From assembly GCA_029259635.1 (NCBI GenBank), contig JAJDEU010000001.1, forward strand, positions 153,609 through 217,608: a DNA stretch of 64,000 nucleotides, written 5' to 3'. Below are positions 42,538-55,655 of the stretch, piece by piece; the first letter of the stretch is position 1; each line of letters opens with the position of its first letter. The notes below the pieces were generated by a model. That model was not told the DNA's origin, did not search any database, and was given only the letters and a program-made list of their open reading frames with translations. Made by a program: the position numbers and the translations under genes. Origin of the DNA: Planctomycetota bacterium. GTDB taxonomy: Bacteria; Planctomycetota; UBA1135; GCA-002686595.

Positions 42538-44073
42538 TCAGCCCGGTCGGTTAGCGCTGCCCAGAAGGCGCCGAAGCCGCTCGGGCTCCACTCGCAGCTC
42601 AAGAGTTTTGCCGCCGGAGAGTGTGACGAGACCGGGCGGCGCGCCCTTCGGTTTGTGCACTTGTTTGCGCGGTGCGACGTGAATGGAACCACCACCCGCG
42701 TTTTTAAGCGGCGAGAAGTACAACGCGAGGTGCGCGGCATCCAAAATCTCTTCGGAGTCGGCTTGCTTCCCGCGTTCGATCCGGAGGATCACGTGCGAGC
42801 CGGGCGCATCGCGCGTGTGCAACCAGAGGTCGTTTCCACGGCTGTATCGCGAGTTCATTTGGTCGTTATCTCGGGCCGACCGTCCCACGCGAATCTCGCT
42901 GCCGCGGCATCCGATGAACTTGCGATAGGGGAGCCGTTGCGAGGTGGCCTGTTTGTCTCGGTGCGTCTTCACGAGCCGCATCGGAAGTACACCGGAGGCC
43001 ACCGCTTCCTCTTCGAGTGTCTCGGCGCCCGTTTCTTCCGCGCGTTCGATGAACTGCACCAAGAGCGCTCGGCGTTCTTCCGCGAGACCGATCTCTCGCT
43101 CGACGGCGTCTCCCGAACGCGAGAGCTTTTGATATCGGTTGAAGATGCGCTTCAGGTTCTCTTGAGGAGTGAGCTTGGGGTCGAGGGAGATTTTGCGCTG
43201 CGCTCCTTCGTCGAACCAATCGGAGACCTCGACCTCTTCGTCGCCGCGCTTAATGAGCTGCAGATTGGACTTTAGGAGGTCGCCGTCCATGCGAACGCGC
43301 TCGGCACCCTCCGCAGCGATGCGCCGCTTTTCGAGGCCGGACAAGAGACCGATGGCGCTTGCGAGCTGTCGCTTTAGGCGCTGGAGTAAATCGCGTCGGT
43401 CGCGACTTCGATCGCGTTCCACCACACTCTGCGTCAACACGCCCTCGACGCGGCGTGAGTAGGGAGCCTCGACCGGCAATCTCGGAAGTTCGGCATTCGC
43501 CTCCGGCCAGCTCGCCAAGAGCCCTTCGCCCGTATCCGCGGGCGGCTTGCCCGGTGGACGTGACCAAGCGCTGCCTAGGACGAGCCGAGGCGCTCGCTCC
43601 CGCGAAGCTTTGTTCGAGGGCTGAACCAACAGATCCAGGATCATGCCGCCGCCATCGGTCAGGATGAGGTTGCCGTTTCGGCCTCCGAGCTCCGCGATGA
43701 GCCCGCGCCTCTGTTCGCCTTCGAAGACGAGCCGAAGGATGCGATCCTCGGAGACCTGCTCGAGACGCTTGAGGGTGAGCCCCCGCAGCTCCTCCGCCAA
43801 TCCCAGAAAGAACGGCCCGCTGGGCCCGTCGTAGCTGTGAACTCGATCGTGCTGCAAGTGCGCCCGAGGCGCATCGGGATCTGCGGAGAGCCGAAGCCTG
43901 CGAACGGCTTTCGGGCGACCGCCGGGCTCGCGCGAAGAGGCCTCGTCGACGGCGAAGATGAGCAGCAGGTCGCGGGGGGGCAGGGCCTGTACTTCGACGA
44001 GCTCCCGTCCACGGAAGAGACCCTCCAGCTCTTGGGCTAGCTCACCAATGTGCCTTGCGGAGAGTCGCTGCAT
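42538..44073 (-). CDS. NFACT (RqcH/FbpA-like) RNA-binding protein
   Basis: The 511-residue protein has the NFACT-N region (ARHIGELAQELEGLFRGREL, FFLGLAEELRGLTLKRLEQV), a coiled-coil arm (about 250-350) and the C-terminal NFACT-R domain (YRKFIGCRGSEIRVGRSARD, NDLWLHTRDAPGSHVILR, HKPKGAPPGLVTLSGGKTL). RqcH in bacteria recruits Ala-tRNA to the stalled large subunit and adds C-terminal alanine tails for degradation. I give no symbol because some NFACT proteins have other roles. It is downstream of, and convergent with, nothing on the other strand. Confidence 0.82.
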   Translation of the reverse strand: MQRLSARHIGELAQELEGLFRGRELVEVQALPPRDLLLIFAVDEASSREPGGRPKAVRRLRLSADPDAPRAHLQHDRVHSYDGPSGPFFLGLAEELRGLTLKRLEQVSEDRILRLVFEGEQRRGLIAELGGRNGNLILTDGGGMILDLLVQPSNKASRERAPRLVLGSAWSRPPGKPPADTGEGLLASWPEANAELPRLPVEAPYSRRVEGVLTQSVVERDRSRDRRDLLQRLKRQLASAIGLLSGLEKRRIAAEGAERVRMDGDLLKSNLQLIKRGDEEVEVSDWFDEGAQRKISLDPKLTPQENLKRIFNRYQKLSRSGDAVEREIGLAEERRALLVQFIERAEETGAETLEEEAVASGVLPMRLVKTHRDKQATSQRLPYRKFIGCRGSEIRVGRSARDNDQMNSRYSRGNDLWLHTRDAPGSHVILRIERGKQADSEEILDAAHLALYFSPLKNAGGGSIHVAPRKQVHKPKGAPPGLVTLSGGKTLELRVEPERLRRLLGSANRPG

Positions 44074-44184
44074 GGGCGGAGCGGAAGGTGACTGTTAAAG
44101 AGGAGCAGGCGCCCGATGGCAGGAGGCTGCGACCGAGCGCCTGTTTGGAGGCCACGCTGGACCAGCGCCTCGAGGCCAGCGGCT

Positions 44185-44658
44185 CTACTTATTCAGCTCT
44201 TCGCCGACGTTGTAGATCCAGGGCTCGTTATTCGGGGTCCACTCGACGACCTCGGCGGCATCGGGGAAGAACAGAGCGAGCTCGGTCGCGGCGGCTTCCG
44301 GGCTGTCGGAGGCGTGGACCAGGTTGTTCGAGAAGGACATCCCGAAGTCTCCGCGAATGGTTCCGGGAGCGGCTTCGCGGGAATTCGTGGCGCCGACCAT
44401 GCCGCGGACGACAGTGATGGCGTCGAGGCCTTCGAGGGCGAGGGCAACCACCGCGCCGGAGGTCATGTAGCTCACCAGGTTGGCGTAAAAGGGCCGTTCC
44501 TTGTGCACTTCATAGTGCTGCTCGAGGGTCTCCTTTGGAAACTGACGAAGCTTGAGGCCGATCATCTTCAGGCCCTTCTCCTCGAAGCGGGCGAGGATGC
44601 GGCCGGAGAGGCTACGTTGGACGGTGTCGGGCTTGAGTAGTACGAGGGTGCGTTCCAC
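44185..44658 (-). CDS. ndk: Nucleoside diphosphate kinase
   Basis: Ndk balances nucleoside triphosphates by phospho-relay through histidine. The 157-residue protein starts at GTG (44658) with MERTLVLLKPDTVQR, includes RGMVGATNSREAAPGTIRGD and NLVHASDSPEA, whose His115 is the phosphorylated residue, and ends with a slightly extended tail (EELNK). The upstream frame to 44754 is spurious. Location between NFACT and the ATP synthase operon is not informative. Confidence 0.95.
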   Translation of the reverse strand: MERTLVLLKPDTVQRSLSGRILARFEEKGLKMIGLKLRQFPKETLEQHYEVHKERPFYANLVSYMTSGAVVALALEGLDAITVVRGMVGATNSREAAPGTIRGDFGMSFSNNLVHASDSPEAAATELALFFPDAAEVVEWTPNNEPWIYNVGEELNK

Positions 44659-44907
44659 GGTTCTATATAAAGGGCAAGGGGGGCGAGGCGGACGAAAGGG
44701 GAGCTCGTCCGAGATAGATGAGTAAGTTCGACATGCACCGGGCTTGCTTTTCAACCAGCCAGTGGGGCAATGGACCGCGCAGTCTATCGGTGCGTCCGAA
44801 GCGGGGGAAGGCCTGCGGAGACGCCGGGCGATCGGGTTTCTCGACGAGCGGCTAGGACGACCCTAAAAAACTAGCGAAGAGGTCGGTTAGTTTTCATAGG
44901 CAATGGA

Positions 44908-44935
44908 TTGACCGACGGGGCGCCAGCCGTATCCT
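44908..44935 (+). promoter_or_regulatory. Candidate promoter for the ATP synthase operon
   Basis: TTGACC (44908-44913) and TATCCT (44930-44935) with a 16-bp spacer lie about 110 bp upstream of atpZ. The region 44659-45046 holds no other gene I can support. Consensus fit is moderate. Confidence 0.42.
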
Positions 44936-45046
44936 GGCTGCCTCGATTGTCGGAGCGGCGCCAGAAGGGGTTCGTGTCCGGCAACTTTTACAAGTCGATT
45001 GCGCCTGTTTCGAGGCCCGGATGAACCTCCTTCGCCTCCTGTTCTG

Positions 45047-45346
45047 ATGTCCAACCAGTCGCGGATCCCGAGTGATCTAGACGAATCGGATCCCGATGTG
45101 ATTGCAAGCCGAAGTTATTCTCGGTACGCAGGCATGGGGCTCACGTTCGCTCTCACGATCCTCGCGTTCGGAGCTCTGGGTTGGTGGGTCGACGGGAAGC
45201 TGGGAAGCGAACCGCTGCTCTTGATTGTTGGCGCTCTTGCGGGTTTCGGGGGGGGATTGATCTCCATGATCAAACAAGTTCCGCCGGCTCGTGGACGCGA
45301 TTCCAAAGCGAAGCCCAGCTCCGCAGAAGAATCGGAATCGGACTAA
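45047..45346 (+). CDS. atpZ: AtpZ/AtpI-family ATP synthase accessory protein
   Basis: The 99-residue membrane protein starts at ATG 45047 (MSNQSRIPSDLDESDPDVIA). It has two hydrophobic segments: YAGMGLTFALTILAFGALGW and LLLIVGALAGFGGGLISMI. These are typical of the ATPase_gene1 family, which precedes F-type operons and assists c-ring assembly or Mg/Ca handling. The frame runs upstream to 44999, but the ATG at 45047 fits the family. It is the first gene of the operon. Confidence 0.82.
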   Translation: MSNQSRIPSDLDESDPDVIASRSYSRYAGMGLTFALTILAFGALGWWVDGKLGSEPLLLIVGALAGFGGGLISMIKQVPPARGRDSKAKPSSAEESESD

Positions 45347-45379
45347 ACGCTCTCTGTCTCCGCACTCGCACCCATCCCC

Positions 45380-45874
45380 ATGCAAGCCAAACTCAAAAAC
45401 ATTGGAGTCCTCGTCGGCTTCCTTGTCGTGTGTTTGGTCGCGCGCCGTCTCAATCAAGATGACGGTCGGAGTGCACTGGCGGTTGGCGCCGTCGCGGGCT
45501 ACTTGCTCGGCGCCGCGATTGCGCTCTGGGGCCTCGAGTACCAAAAGTACATCGCCAGGACTCGTCCGGCGGCCATTTGGCAGGCCTTCACGGTCTCCTT
45601 CCTCTCTAAGTTCCTCGGGCTGGGGATCGGTCCCATGATTGCCCTGCTGCTTCCTTCGGTAGGGGAGCGCTGCAATTGGGGAGCGCTCATGATCGGCTAC
45701 GGCTTCGCCGCCGTGCTGGTGCTCCTGCTCGGCAGCCGCGAGATCTCTCGCGCTCTAAAGACCCCGTCCAACGGATCGAATCGAAATCCTTCGGACAATT
45801 CGAACTCCCACTCGTCGACCCGCGACTCCCTAACCAGCGAACAAGCTCCTCTCGAATCGAGGACGTGCATCTGA
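45380..45874 (+). CDS. AtpI-like four-helix membrane protein
   Basis: The 164-residue protein has hydrophobic segments near residues 8-22, 35-52, 65-95 (FTVSFLSKFLGLGIGPMIAL) and 103-122. It lies between atpZ and atpB (the atpB ATG is one base after its TGA), where many operons place AtpI, a c-ring assembly helper. Sequence similarity to AtpI cannot be judged by eye, so the name rests on position and topology. The C-terminal 40 residues are Ser/Asn-rich. Confidence 0.65.
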   Translation: MQAKLKNIGVLVGFLVVCLVARRLNQDDGRSALAVGAVAGYLLGAAIALWGLEYQKYIARTRPAAIWQAFTVSFLSKFLGLGIGPMIALLLPSVGERCNWGALMIGYGFAAVLVLLLGSREISRALKTPSNGSNRNPSDNSNSHSSTRDSLTSEQAPLESRTCI

Positions 45875-45875
45875 A

Positions 45876-46808
45876 ATGGCAAGAATCGTCGCCACTCTGC
45901 TCCTGATCGGGGCTGCTTGCTTCGTCTCGTACAACTACGTCGAGCACCATGAGAAGGGTGCGATGGAGTCCCTCTATATGCACCTCATGCCCGCGCCCTT
46001 GGTTTCGGGCGGTTATGGTGCACCGGTCGAGCACATGTTGGCCCTGCCACTGCCCGAGTCCTTGACGGCTTTCGCCAATAACACGGCGGAAATGGATGCC
46101 GGGGAATCTCCGACCGCGGCCTTCACGAACCTGCAGTTGTTCCAGGTTCTCTCCGTGCTCCTGATCTTCGTGCTGCTCTCGGGAGTGCCGAAACATCTGA
46201 AGACGGGCAAAGGCGACATTCTCACCCGCGTCTTCGCCGGGTTCGCCCTCTGGGTTCGCGACGACATCGTCTTCCCGGTGATGGGGAAGGAGCGCGGCGG
46301 TCAGTTCTTGCCGTACTTCTTGATGGTGTTCTTCTTCATCATGTTCATGAACGTGCTGGGCTTGGTGCCCGGCTCGGCGACAGCGACCGCCAGTATTTAT
46401 GTCACGGCCGGCCTAGCTCTCACGACTCTGTTCGCGATGATCGGCTGCGGCATGATTGCTCAGGGGCCGATCGCGTTCTGGAAGAACCTCGTGCCGCACG
46501 TCCCGCTCGCGATCTGGCCGCTGATGTTCTTCGTCGAGGTCTTCGGCCTGTTCGTGAAGCCCATCGCACTGACGATTCGACTCTTTGCGAATATGACCGG
46601 CGGCCACCTCGTCGTTCTCTCCTTCATCGGCTTGATCTTCACCTTCGCGCAGCTCTCGCCTGTCGTCGGCTACGCCTCGGCACCTTTTGCTGTCGGCTTT
46701 GCGATCTTCATCATGATCATCGAGTCCTTCGTAGCGCTCTTGCAGGCCTACATCTTCACTCAACTCTCGGTGCTCTTCGTCGACGCTTCGGTCCACCCGT
46801 CGCACTAG
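45876..46808 (+). CDS. atpB: F-type ATP synthase subunit a
   Basis: Subunit a forms the proton half-channels next to the c-ring. The 310-residue protein has about five to six membrane helices. The essential Arg is in PIALTIRLFANMTGGH (about residue 238), and NVLGLVPG and FVEVFGLFVKPIALTIR are typical. The N-terminal 100 residues include an exported-looking segment and a loop before the first conserved helix, longer than in E. coli. Start at 45876 is one base after the previous stop. Confidence 0.95.
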   Translation: MARIVATLLLIGAACFVSYNYVEHHEKGAMESLYMHLMPAPLVSGGYGAPVEHMLALPLPESLTAFANNTAEMDAGESPTAAFTNLQLFQVLSVLLIFVLLSGVPKHLKTGKGDILTRVFAGFALWVRDDIVFPVMGKERGGQFLPYFLMVFFFIMFMNVLGLVPGSATATASIYVTAGLALTTLFAMIGCGMIAQGPIAFWKNLVPHVPLAIWPLMFFVEVFGLFVKPIALTIRLFANMTGGHLVVLSFIGLIFTFAQLSPVVGYASAPFAVGFAIFIMIIESFVALLQAYIFTQLSVLFVDASVHPSH

Positions 46809-46826
46809 CCTCGCAATACTCATCCA

Positions 46827-46849
46827 CCCCGAGCAGCCTCTGCTCGGGG
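46827..46849. terminator. Hairpin between atpB and atpE
   Basis: A perfect 10-bp stem pairs CCCCGAGCAG (46827-46836) with CTGCTCGGGG (46840-46849), with loop CCT. It is followed by CCGTTTCTCC, so termination may be partial. In the atp operon such a structure could lower readthrough or protect the mRNA 3' end. Confidence 0.6.
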
Positions 46850-46868
46850 CCGTTTCTCCAAACGTAAA

Positions 46869-47202
<334 letters not shown>

Positions 47203-47217
47203 GTCAAGGTCCTCGGA

Positions 47218-47269
47218 GTGCCGTCTGGGCACGGATTCGGCGATCAGCCGAGATCCTTCCAGACGGCAC
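47218..47269. promoter_or_regulatory. Long stem-loop between atpE and atpF
   Basis: GTGCCGTCTGG (47218-47228) pairs perfectly with CCAGACGGCAC (47259-47269). The enclosed bases form a second helix (GGAT, then TCGGC, with GCCGA, then ATCC). The compound hairpin starts 15 bp after the atpE stop and lies 35 bp before the atpF ATG. It may stabilise the atpE message or limit atpF, fitting the c:b ratio of about ten to two. Confidence 0.6.
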
Positions 47270-47304
47270 GAAGTGATCGACTCTCACCAACTCCGGAAAC
47301 CAAC

Positions 47305-47844
47305 ATGTTCCTCCCGATTGCTCTTCTCAGTAGTGAAGGCGCCGGTTTTAACCCGATCGACTTTAGTGGGTTAAGCGGCCTCCTGTGGACGGTCATCATC
47401 TTTGTCGGCGCTTTGGCTCCGATCTGGATCATGGTCATGGGCCCGATTTCGCGCGCCCTGTTGGCTCGCGATGAAGAAGCCTCACGGGCGATCGCAATCG
47501 CGGAAAAAGCCAGCTCCGAAGCGGAAGCCGCGCGCGCAGAAGTCGAGGTCCGACTCGGCGAAGCACGCTCGGAAGCCGCAAAACTCGTCAGTGCCGCCAA
47601 GGGGCGAGCTGAAGAGCGCGAGCGCGAGATTGTTGAGGCCGCCAAGACGGAGGCCGCCAACATGCTCGACACGGCTCGCGAAGCGATTCGCGCCGAGCAG
47701 GACAAAGCGGTTTCGGCGATTCGCCAAGAAGTGGTGGACCTGACCTTCACGGCCGCCGAGCAAGTGCTCGGTCGGAGCGTGGATGAGACGGACAACCGCC
47801 GCATTGTGGGTGAGTTGGTCAGCTCGACCGGAGCCAAAGCGTGA
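47305..47844 (+). CDS. atpF: F-type ATP synthase subunit b
   Basis: The 179-residue stator subunit begins MFLPIALLSSEGAGFNPIDF, has a membrane helix (LLWTVIIFVGALAPIWIMVM, about residues 25-45), and continues as a long charged helix rich in Glu, Ala and Arg to the end. Start at 47305 removes the read-through of the upstream hairpin. It overlaps atpH by four bases (GTGA), so coupling is likely. Confidence 0.93.
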   Translation: MFLPIALLSSEGAGFNPIDFSGLSGLLWTVIIFVGALAPIWIMVMGPISRALLARDEEASRAIAIAEKASSEAEAARAEVEVRLGEARSEAAKLVSAAKGRAEEREREIVEAAKTEAANMLDTAREAIRAEQDKAVSAIRQEVVDLTFTAAEQVLGRSVDETDNRRIVGELVSSTGAKA

Positions 47845-48407
47845 GCGAGCTTCGACTGGATGCCGTAACGAGACGTTACGCGACGGCCTTTTTCGAACTG
47901 GCGCTCAAAAAGGGCGTCCAGGGAGAGGTCCAGCGCGACGTGGAGGCGCTCGAACGGGAACTTGCTGTTCCTGTTGTGAATGCCTTCCTGTTCGATACGC
48001 GCATCACGTTGGACGAGCGTCGTTCCAAGCTGGCGCCTCTGCTCGCCGGAATGAACGCTCTCACGCAGAACTTCATCGGGCTCTTGTTCGACAAGCGCCG
48101 CGAAGAAGTCCTGAGGCAACTCCCCCAGGCGTTCCGAGAGCGCCGCATGGTGGAAGAACGCGCCACGGATGGGGTCGTCGAAAGCCCCGCAGCCTTGACG
48201 GAAGCCGAGCTCGACCAACTGGCGAGCGCTTTCTCCAAGAAGCTGAACAAGACGGTTCACTTGGAAAACCAAGTGGTTCCAGAACTGATTGCCGGCGTTC
48301 GAGTAACCGCCGACAACCGCATGATCGACTACTCGGCACGTGGTCGCTTGGATGGAATGAAGCGAGCCATGCTCGTTGCACCCCTGCCCACGACGGCAGG
48401 GGCTTGA
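47841..48407 (+). CDS. atpH: F-type ATP synthase subunit delta
   Basis: The 188-residue protein starts with GTG overlapping the atpF stop. It has the N-terminal helical domain ([20 protein letters not shown]) and the C-terminal [20 protein letters not shown], the signature of delta/OSCP. It links F1 to subunit b in the stator. Length is normal for bacteria. Confidence 0.94.
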   Translation: MSELRLDAVTRRYATAFFELALKKGVQGEVQRDVEALERELAVPVVNAFLFDTRITLDERRSKLAPLLAGMNALTQNFIGLLFDKRREEVLRQLPQAFRERRMVEERATDGVVESPAALTEAELDQLASAFSKKLNKTVHLENQVVPELIAGVRVTADNRMIDYSARGRLDGMKRAMLVAPLPTTAGA

Positions 48408-48516
48408 ACGAGATGGAGCTTGTTGCTCGATCACTCGAGCGGCCGGCCCGACCAGTAGCTGCAATCAACAAGATCGCCACAGGGCACAAACGAACGAATT
48501 CGAAGGACGACTGACG

Positions 48517-50082
<1,566 letters not shown>

Positions 50083-50088
50083 GTCGCC

Positions 50089-50973
50089 ATGGCCGGTGTT
50101 AAGGAACTTCGCCTGCGGATCAAATCCGTAGGCAACATCAAGCAGATCACGCGAGCTATGGAAATGGTCTCGACGACGAAGCTTCGTCGATTCCAAGACC
50201 GTGCCATCGCTTCTCGGCCCTATGCCGAGGAGATTACGGCGCTGGTTGCGAATCTCGCGCGAGTGCTCGGCGACCAAGTGGATGAGCTGCCGCTCTTCCG
50301 CAAGGGCGAGGGGTCGAAGACTGCTCTCCTGCTCGTGACCTCCGACCGTGGTCTGTGCGGTGCCTACAACTCGAATATCTTGGCCACGCTGGAAAAGTGG
50401 CTGAAGAGCGAGGGCAAGGGTGCCGACGATGTGGACTTCTTCCTCTACGGTCGAAAGGGCTATCAATACCTCTCGAAGACGGGTCGCAAGATCGAACGCT
50501 TCTTCGTGGATCCGGCCTTGGAGGCCATCGATTATCGCGGCGCCGCCAACACGGCGCGGGCGTTGACCGAGGTCTTCCTCTCCGGCGAATACGAAAAGGT
50601 GGAGATCCTCTTCACCGCCTTTCAGTCGATGGCCAAGTACGTCCCGACTCGTGTCCAGTTGCTTCCGATCTCGCCCGACTCGCTCGGCACCGATTCGGAA
50701 GAAGCCGGAAGCGGCGGGGATGTCATCCTCGAGCCGGATGCGGCCTCCATCTTCGAAGCCGTCGTTCCGCGCTACGTGGAGACGAGGGTCTACAACGCGT
50801 TGCTCGAGGCTTTGACCTCCGAGTACGCCAGTCGCCGCGTCTCGATGAAGAACGCGACGGATGCCGCCACGGATATGCAAGGCGAGCTGAAACAGAAATA
50901 CAACCGTCTCCGCCAGGAGTCGATCACCAAAGAACTTCTCGACATCGTCGGCGGCGTGGAAGCCCTTCGCTAA
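50089..50973 (+). CDS. atpG: F-type ATP synthase subunit gamma
   Basis: The 294-residue rotor shaft starts MAGVKELRLRIKSVGNIKQI, followed by TRAMEMVSTTKLRR, LLVTSDRGLCGAYNSNIL and C-terminal LTSEYASRRVSMKNATDAAT, all typical. The central loop (residues about 195-235) is Glu/Ser/Gly-rich. It starts 6 bp after atpA and is followed by atpD. Confidence 0.95.
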   Translation: MAGVKELRLRIKSVGNIKQITRAMEMVSTTKLRRFQDRAIASRPYAEEITALVANLARVLGDQVDELPLFRKGEGSKTALLLVTSDRGLCGAYNSNILATLEKWLKSEGKGADDVDFFLYGRKGYQYLSKTGRKIERFFVDPALEAIDYRGAANTARALTEVFLSGEYEKVEILFTAFQSMAKYVPTRVQLLPISPDSLGTDSEEAGSGGDVILEPDAASIFEAVVPRYVETRVYNALLEALTSEYASRRVSMKNATDAATDMQGELKQKYNRLRQESITKELLDIVGGVEALR

Positions 50974-50994
50974 ACCAATCGCTTCCTCGCGTAG

Positions 50995-52874
<1,880 letters not shown>

Positions 52875-52923
52875 TGGTCGTGCGGTCTTTGGTTTCGAAG
52901 ACGACAGAATCGAGAGTAGAACG

Positions 52924-54753
52924 ATGACGGCTTCAACGGCAGCTGCCGGGACGTCGGCGGGATGGAAACGGACGCACACCTGCGGTGAACTCACTGCGGA
53001 GGCGGTGGGGCAGACGGTCACCCTCAACGGGTGGGTCGACGCCAGGCGCGACCACGGAGGTATCTACTTCGTGGATTTGCGCGATCGCTACGGTGTCACG
53101 CAGGTTGTCATCAAGGGCAACCTTGAGGGCGCAGCGAAGATCGGACCGGAATTCGTTCTCTCGGTAACGGGCTGCGTCACGGCTCGAAGCCCCGAGAACG
53201 TCAACGAAAAGCGTTCGACGGGAACGATTGAGGTGGTGGTCGAATCCATGACCGTGTTGTCGGAGTCGCCGACTCCGCCGATTGAAGTGATCGATGAGCT
53301 GGAGGCTGCGGTGGATACACGCCTGCGCTACCGGTATCTCGATTTGCGCCGCGGTCCGCTGCAAAAGAATATCGCGCACCGCTCGCGCTTCATCAACTCG
53401 ATGCGTCGCTCGCTCGAAAAGCTCGACTTCCTCGAGATCGAGACGCCGATTCTGAATCGCGCGACGCCGGAAGGCGCACGTGACTATCTGGTTCCGAGTC
53501 GTGTTCATCCCGGTTCCTTCTACGCGCTCCCGCAGTCGCCTCAGATCTTCAAGCAGATCCTGATGGTCGCGGGCTTCGACCGCTACTTTCAGGTTGCGCG
53601 TTGTTTCCGCGACGAAGACCTGCGCGCGGATCGTCAGCCGGAGTTTACTCAGCTCGACTTCGAGATGGCTTTCGTCGAAGAGTCGGACGTCTTCGCGGTC
53701 TGGGAGCAAATACTCAAAGAGACCTTTTCCGAGACGATGGGCGTGGAGCTCACGATTCCCTTTCCGCGCATGACCTACGCGGAGTCGATGGCGCGCTTTG
53801 GCAATGACAAGCCCGACGTGCGTTTCGGTCTCGAGCTAAAAGCCATCGATGACTGGGCGCGATCGAGCGAGTTCAAAGTGTTCGCTTCGGTGGTGGAGTC
53901 CGGGGGCCGCGTTGCCGGAATCGTTCTGCCCGCCGAGCCGTCGCCCGGCGTGAAGGCCGAGCTCTCTCGCAAAGAAGTCGAAGCGCTCGGCTCGGTCGTC
54001 TCCGAGTACGGTGCGAAGGGACTCGCCTGGTGGCGGGCCTCCGCTGAAGGCGGCGCGGGACCGCTCTCGCGGTTCTGCAAAGACGGCCGGGGTGCCGAAC
54101 TGATGGCAGCGCTCGGCGCACAGGAAGGCGACCTCTGCCTCTTCGTCGCCGACAAGGAAGAGGTGGTCTATCGCGCTCTCGGCGAATTGCGGCTTCACCT
54201 CGCTAAGAAGTTCGGTTTGGCCCAGGGGGACTGGGCCTTCCTGTGGGTCACCGAATTCCCCATGTTCCTGCGCGACGAGAACTCGGGCAAGTGGACGAGC
54301 GCTCATCACCCCTTCACGGCGCCCAGCGACTGGGCGATGCCTGGAGCGGAAGAGGATCCCGGCGGAGTCGCGAGCAGCGCCTATGACCTGGTGCTCAACG
54401 GTTGGGAGCTCGGTTCGGGCTCGATCCGGATCCACCGGACCGATGTTCAAGAGCGGGTATTCCAGATCCTGGGATTGGATGCGAAGGAACAGGCGGAGAA
54501 GTTCGGGTTCCTGCTGGAAGCACTCGCGCATGGAGCCCCGCCGCACGGTGGATTGGGGCTCGGACTCGACCGATTGGTCGCCCTGACGCTCGGCCTCGAC
54601 AATATCCGCGACGTTGTGCCCTTCCCAAAGACCACTTCAGCGTCGGACTTAATGTGTGGCGCACCGTCTTCCGTTCCGGTGGAACAGCTCAACGAGGTTC
54701 ACATCGGTTTAACTGGAAGAGCTTTGATCGATGGGGCAATGACTGCCGAATGA
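52924..54753 (+). CDS. aspS: Aspartyl-tRNA synthetase
   Basis: Charges tRNA-Asp. The 609-residue protein has the anticodon-binding OB fold (LNGWVDARRDHGGIYFVDLR), motif 2-like FRDEDLRADRQPEFTQLD, the bacterial GAD insertion domain (about residues 290-420) and motif 3 GLGLGLDRLVALTLGLDNIR with the end PFPKTTSASDLM. The full bacterial layout suggests either a discriminating or non-discriminating enzyme; the gat genes are not in the window to decide. It follows the ATP synthase operon by 49 bp. Confidence 0.96.
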   Translation: MTASTAAAGTSAGWKRTHTCGELTAEAVGQTVTLNGWVDARRDHGGIYFVDLRDRYGVTQVVIKGNLEGAAKIGPEFVLSVTGCVTARSPENVNEKRSTGTIEVVVESMTVLSESPTPPIEVIDELEAAVDTRLRYRYLDLRRGPLQKNIAHRSRFINSMRRSLEKLDFLEIETPILNRATPEGARDYLVPSRVHPGSFYALPQSPQIFKQILMVAGFDRYFQVARCFRDEDLRADRQPEFTQLDFEMAFVEESDVFAVWEQILKETFSETMGVELTIPFPRMTYAESMARFGNDKPDVRFGLELKAIDDWARSSEFKVFASVVESGGRVAGIVLPAEPSPGVKAELSRKEVEALGSVVSEYGAKGLAWWRASAEGGAGPLSRFCKDGRGAELMAALGAQEGDLCLFVADKEEVVYRALGELRLHLAKKFGLAQGDWAFLWVTEFPMFLRDENSGKWTSAHHPFTAPSDWAMPGAEEDPGGVASSAYDLVLNGWELGSGSIRIHRTDVQERVFQILGLDAKEQAEKFGFLLEALAHGAPPHGGLGLGLDRLVALTLGLDNIRDVVPFPKTTSASDLMCGAPSSVPVEQLNEVHIGLTGRALIDGAMTAE

Positions 54754-54790
54754 GAGTAGGTTGGGGGCGGATCGCCAAAATGGGGACTAA

Positions 54791-54997
54791 GTGGCCTTCG
54801 CCGAAATCGCACCACTAGCGCATTCTCGGGTGCAGGCCTATGCTCCAGACGGAATAGAGGGCCTCCGCGCGGCCCAATGGACCTTTTTCGAATCAGGATT
54901 GAATCACGCGCTTTTCGATGAATGGCATCGGAAAGCTACCACCAGCTACACAGCTTTGGAGAACACGACACTCATGACGAACCCGGAACGCAGTTAA
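54791..54997 (+). CDS. Possible short leader ORF upstream of infC
   Basis: A 68-codon frame from GTG 54791 ends with TAA that overlaps the infC ATG (TAATG). An inner ATG at 54974 gives a 7-residue peptide with the same end. The overlap could couple translation of infC. The amino-acid sequence has no known motif, so a chance ORF is as likely. Confidence 0.3.
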   Translation: MAFAEIAPLAHSRVQAYAPDGIEGLRAAQWTFFESGLNHALFDEWHRKATTSYTALENTTLMTNPERS

Positions 54998-55539
54998 TGG
55001 CCCGAAAAGGAAGTAGTGGAGGAAGAGGTGGACCGACGGGTCCTGTTTATCGGGTCAACCGCCAGATCCGAGTGCCGTTGGTTTTTCTTATCGACGAGAA
55101 CGATGATCCGAAGGGCGAGGTCTCTTCGGATGACGCGAGGCGCATGGCCGATGAGGCCGAGCTCGACTTGGTCGAGGTTTCGCCCAACGCGCGCCCGCCG
55201 GTTTGCCGCATCATGGACTTTGGAAAGTTCAAGTACGCGCAGGCGAAGAAGGATCGCGGCGGCGCTAAGAAGCAAAGTTCGGGATTGAAGGAGCTTCGTG
55301 TGAGGCCCGCGATCGACGAGCACGACTTGAGCTATCGGCTGGCGCAGGGGCGGAAGTTCCTGGCGGCGGGTAATAAGGTTCAGGTGGTCTGCATTTTCCG
55401 CGGTCGGCAGCGAGCGTTTCCGGAGCTTGGCGAGAAGGTCATGCGCTACGTCGCCGATGAGCTTGAGGATTTGTCGAAGGTTGAGTCGCCGCCGAAGATG
55501 GCGGGCAATCGGATGACGATGATGCTGGCTCGGAAGTAA
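54997..55539 (+). CDS. infC: Translation initiation factor IF-3
   Basis: IF-3 keeps free 30S subunits apart and checks start codons. The 180-residue protein begins MARKGSSGGRGG, then VNRQIRVPLVFLIDENDDPK, VEVSPNARPPVCRIMDFGKF, KYAQAKK, and the C-terminal domain with AQGRKFLAAGNKVQVVCIF. Uses an ATG here, not the rare AUU of many infC. The N-terminal Gly/Arg extension is short. The frame is open upstream to 54922. Stop at 55537-55539, and P2 starts 3 bp later. Confidence 0.95.
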   Translation: MARKGSSGGRGGPTGPVYRVNRQIRVPLVFLIDENDDPKGEVSSDDARRMADEAELDLVEVSPNARPPVCRIMDFGKFKYAQAKKDRGGAKKQSSGLKELRVRPAIDEHDLSYRLAQGRKFLAAGNKVQVVCIFRGRQRAFPELGEKVMRYVADELEDLSKVESPPKMAGNRMTMMLARK

Positions 55540-55542
55540 GAG

Positions 55543-55655
55543 CGTGAAGGTGTAATACCGAACCCGGTTCAGATCTAAACTTTAGGGGCCCGTTGCCTTT
55601 GGCAACGGGCCCCTAAAGTTTAGATCTGAACCGGGTTCGGTATTACACCTTCACG
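55543..55655. repeat. P2 palindromic element, copy A
   Basis: A perfect 55-bp inverted repeat with a 3-nt loop (TTT at 55598-55600). Conserved outer sequence starts GAAGGTGTAATACC at 55546, six nt after the infC stop, and continues through AACCCGGTTCAGATC and TAAACTTTAGGG. The inner helix GGGCCCGTTGCC is specific to this copy. The remainder of the 343-bp infC-rpmI gap (55656-55882) has no gene I can support. Confidence 0.92.
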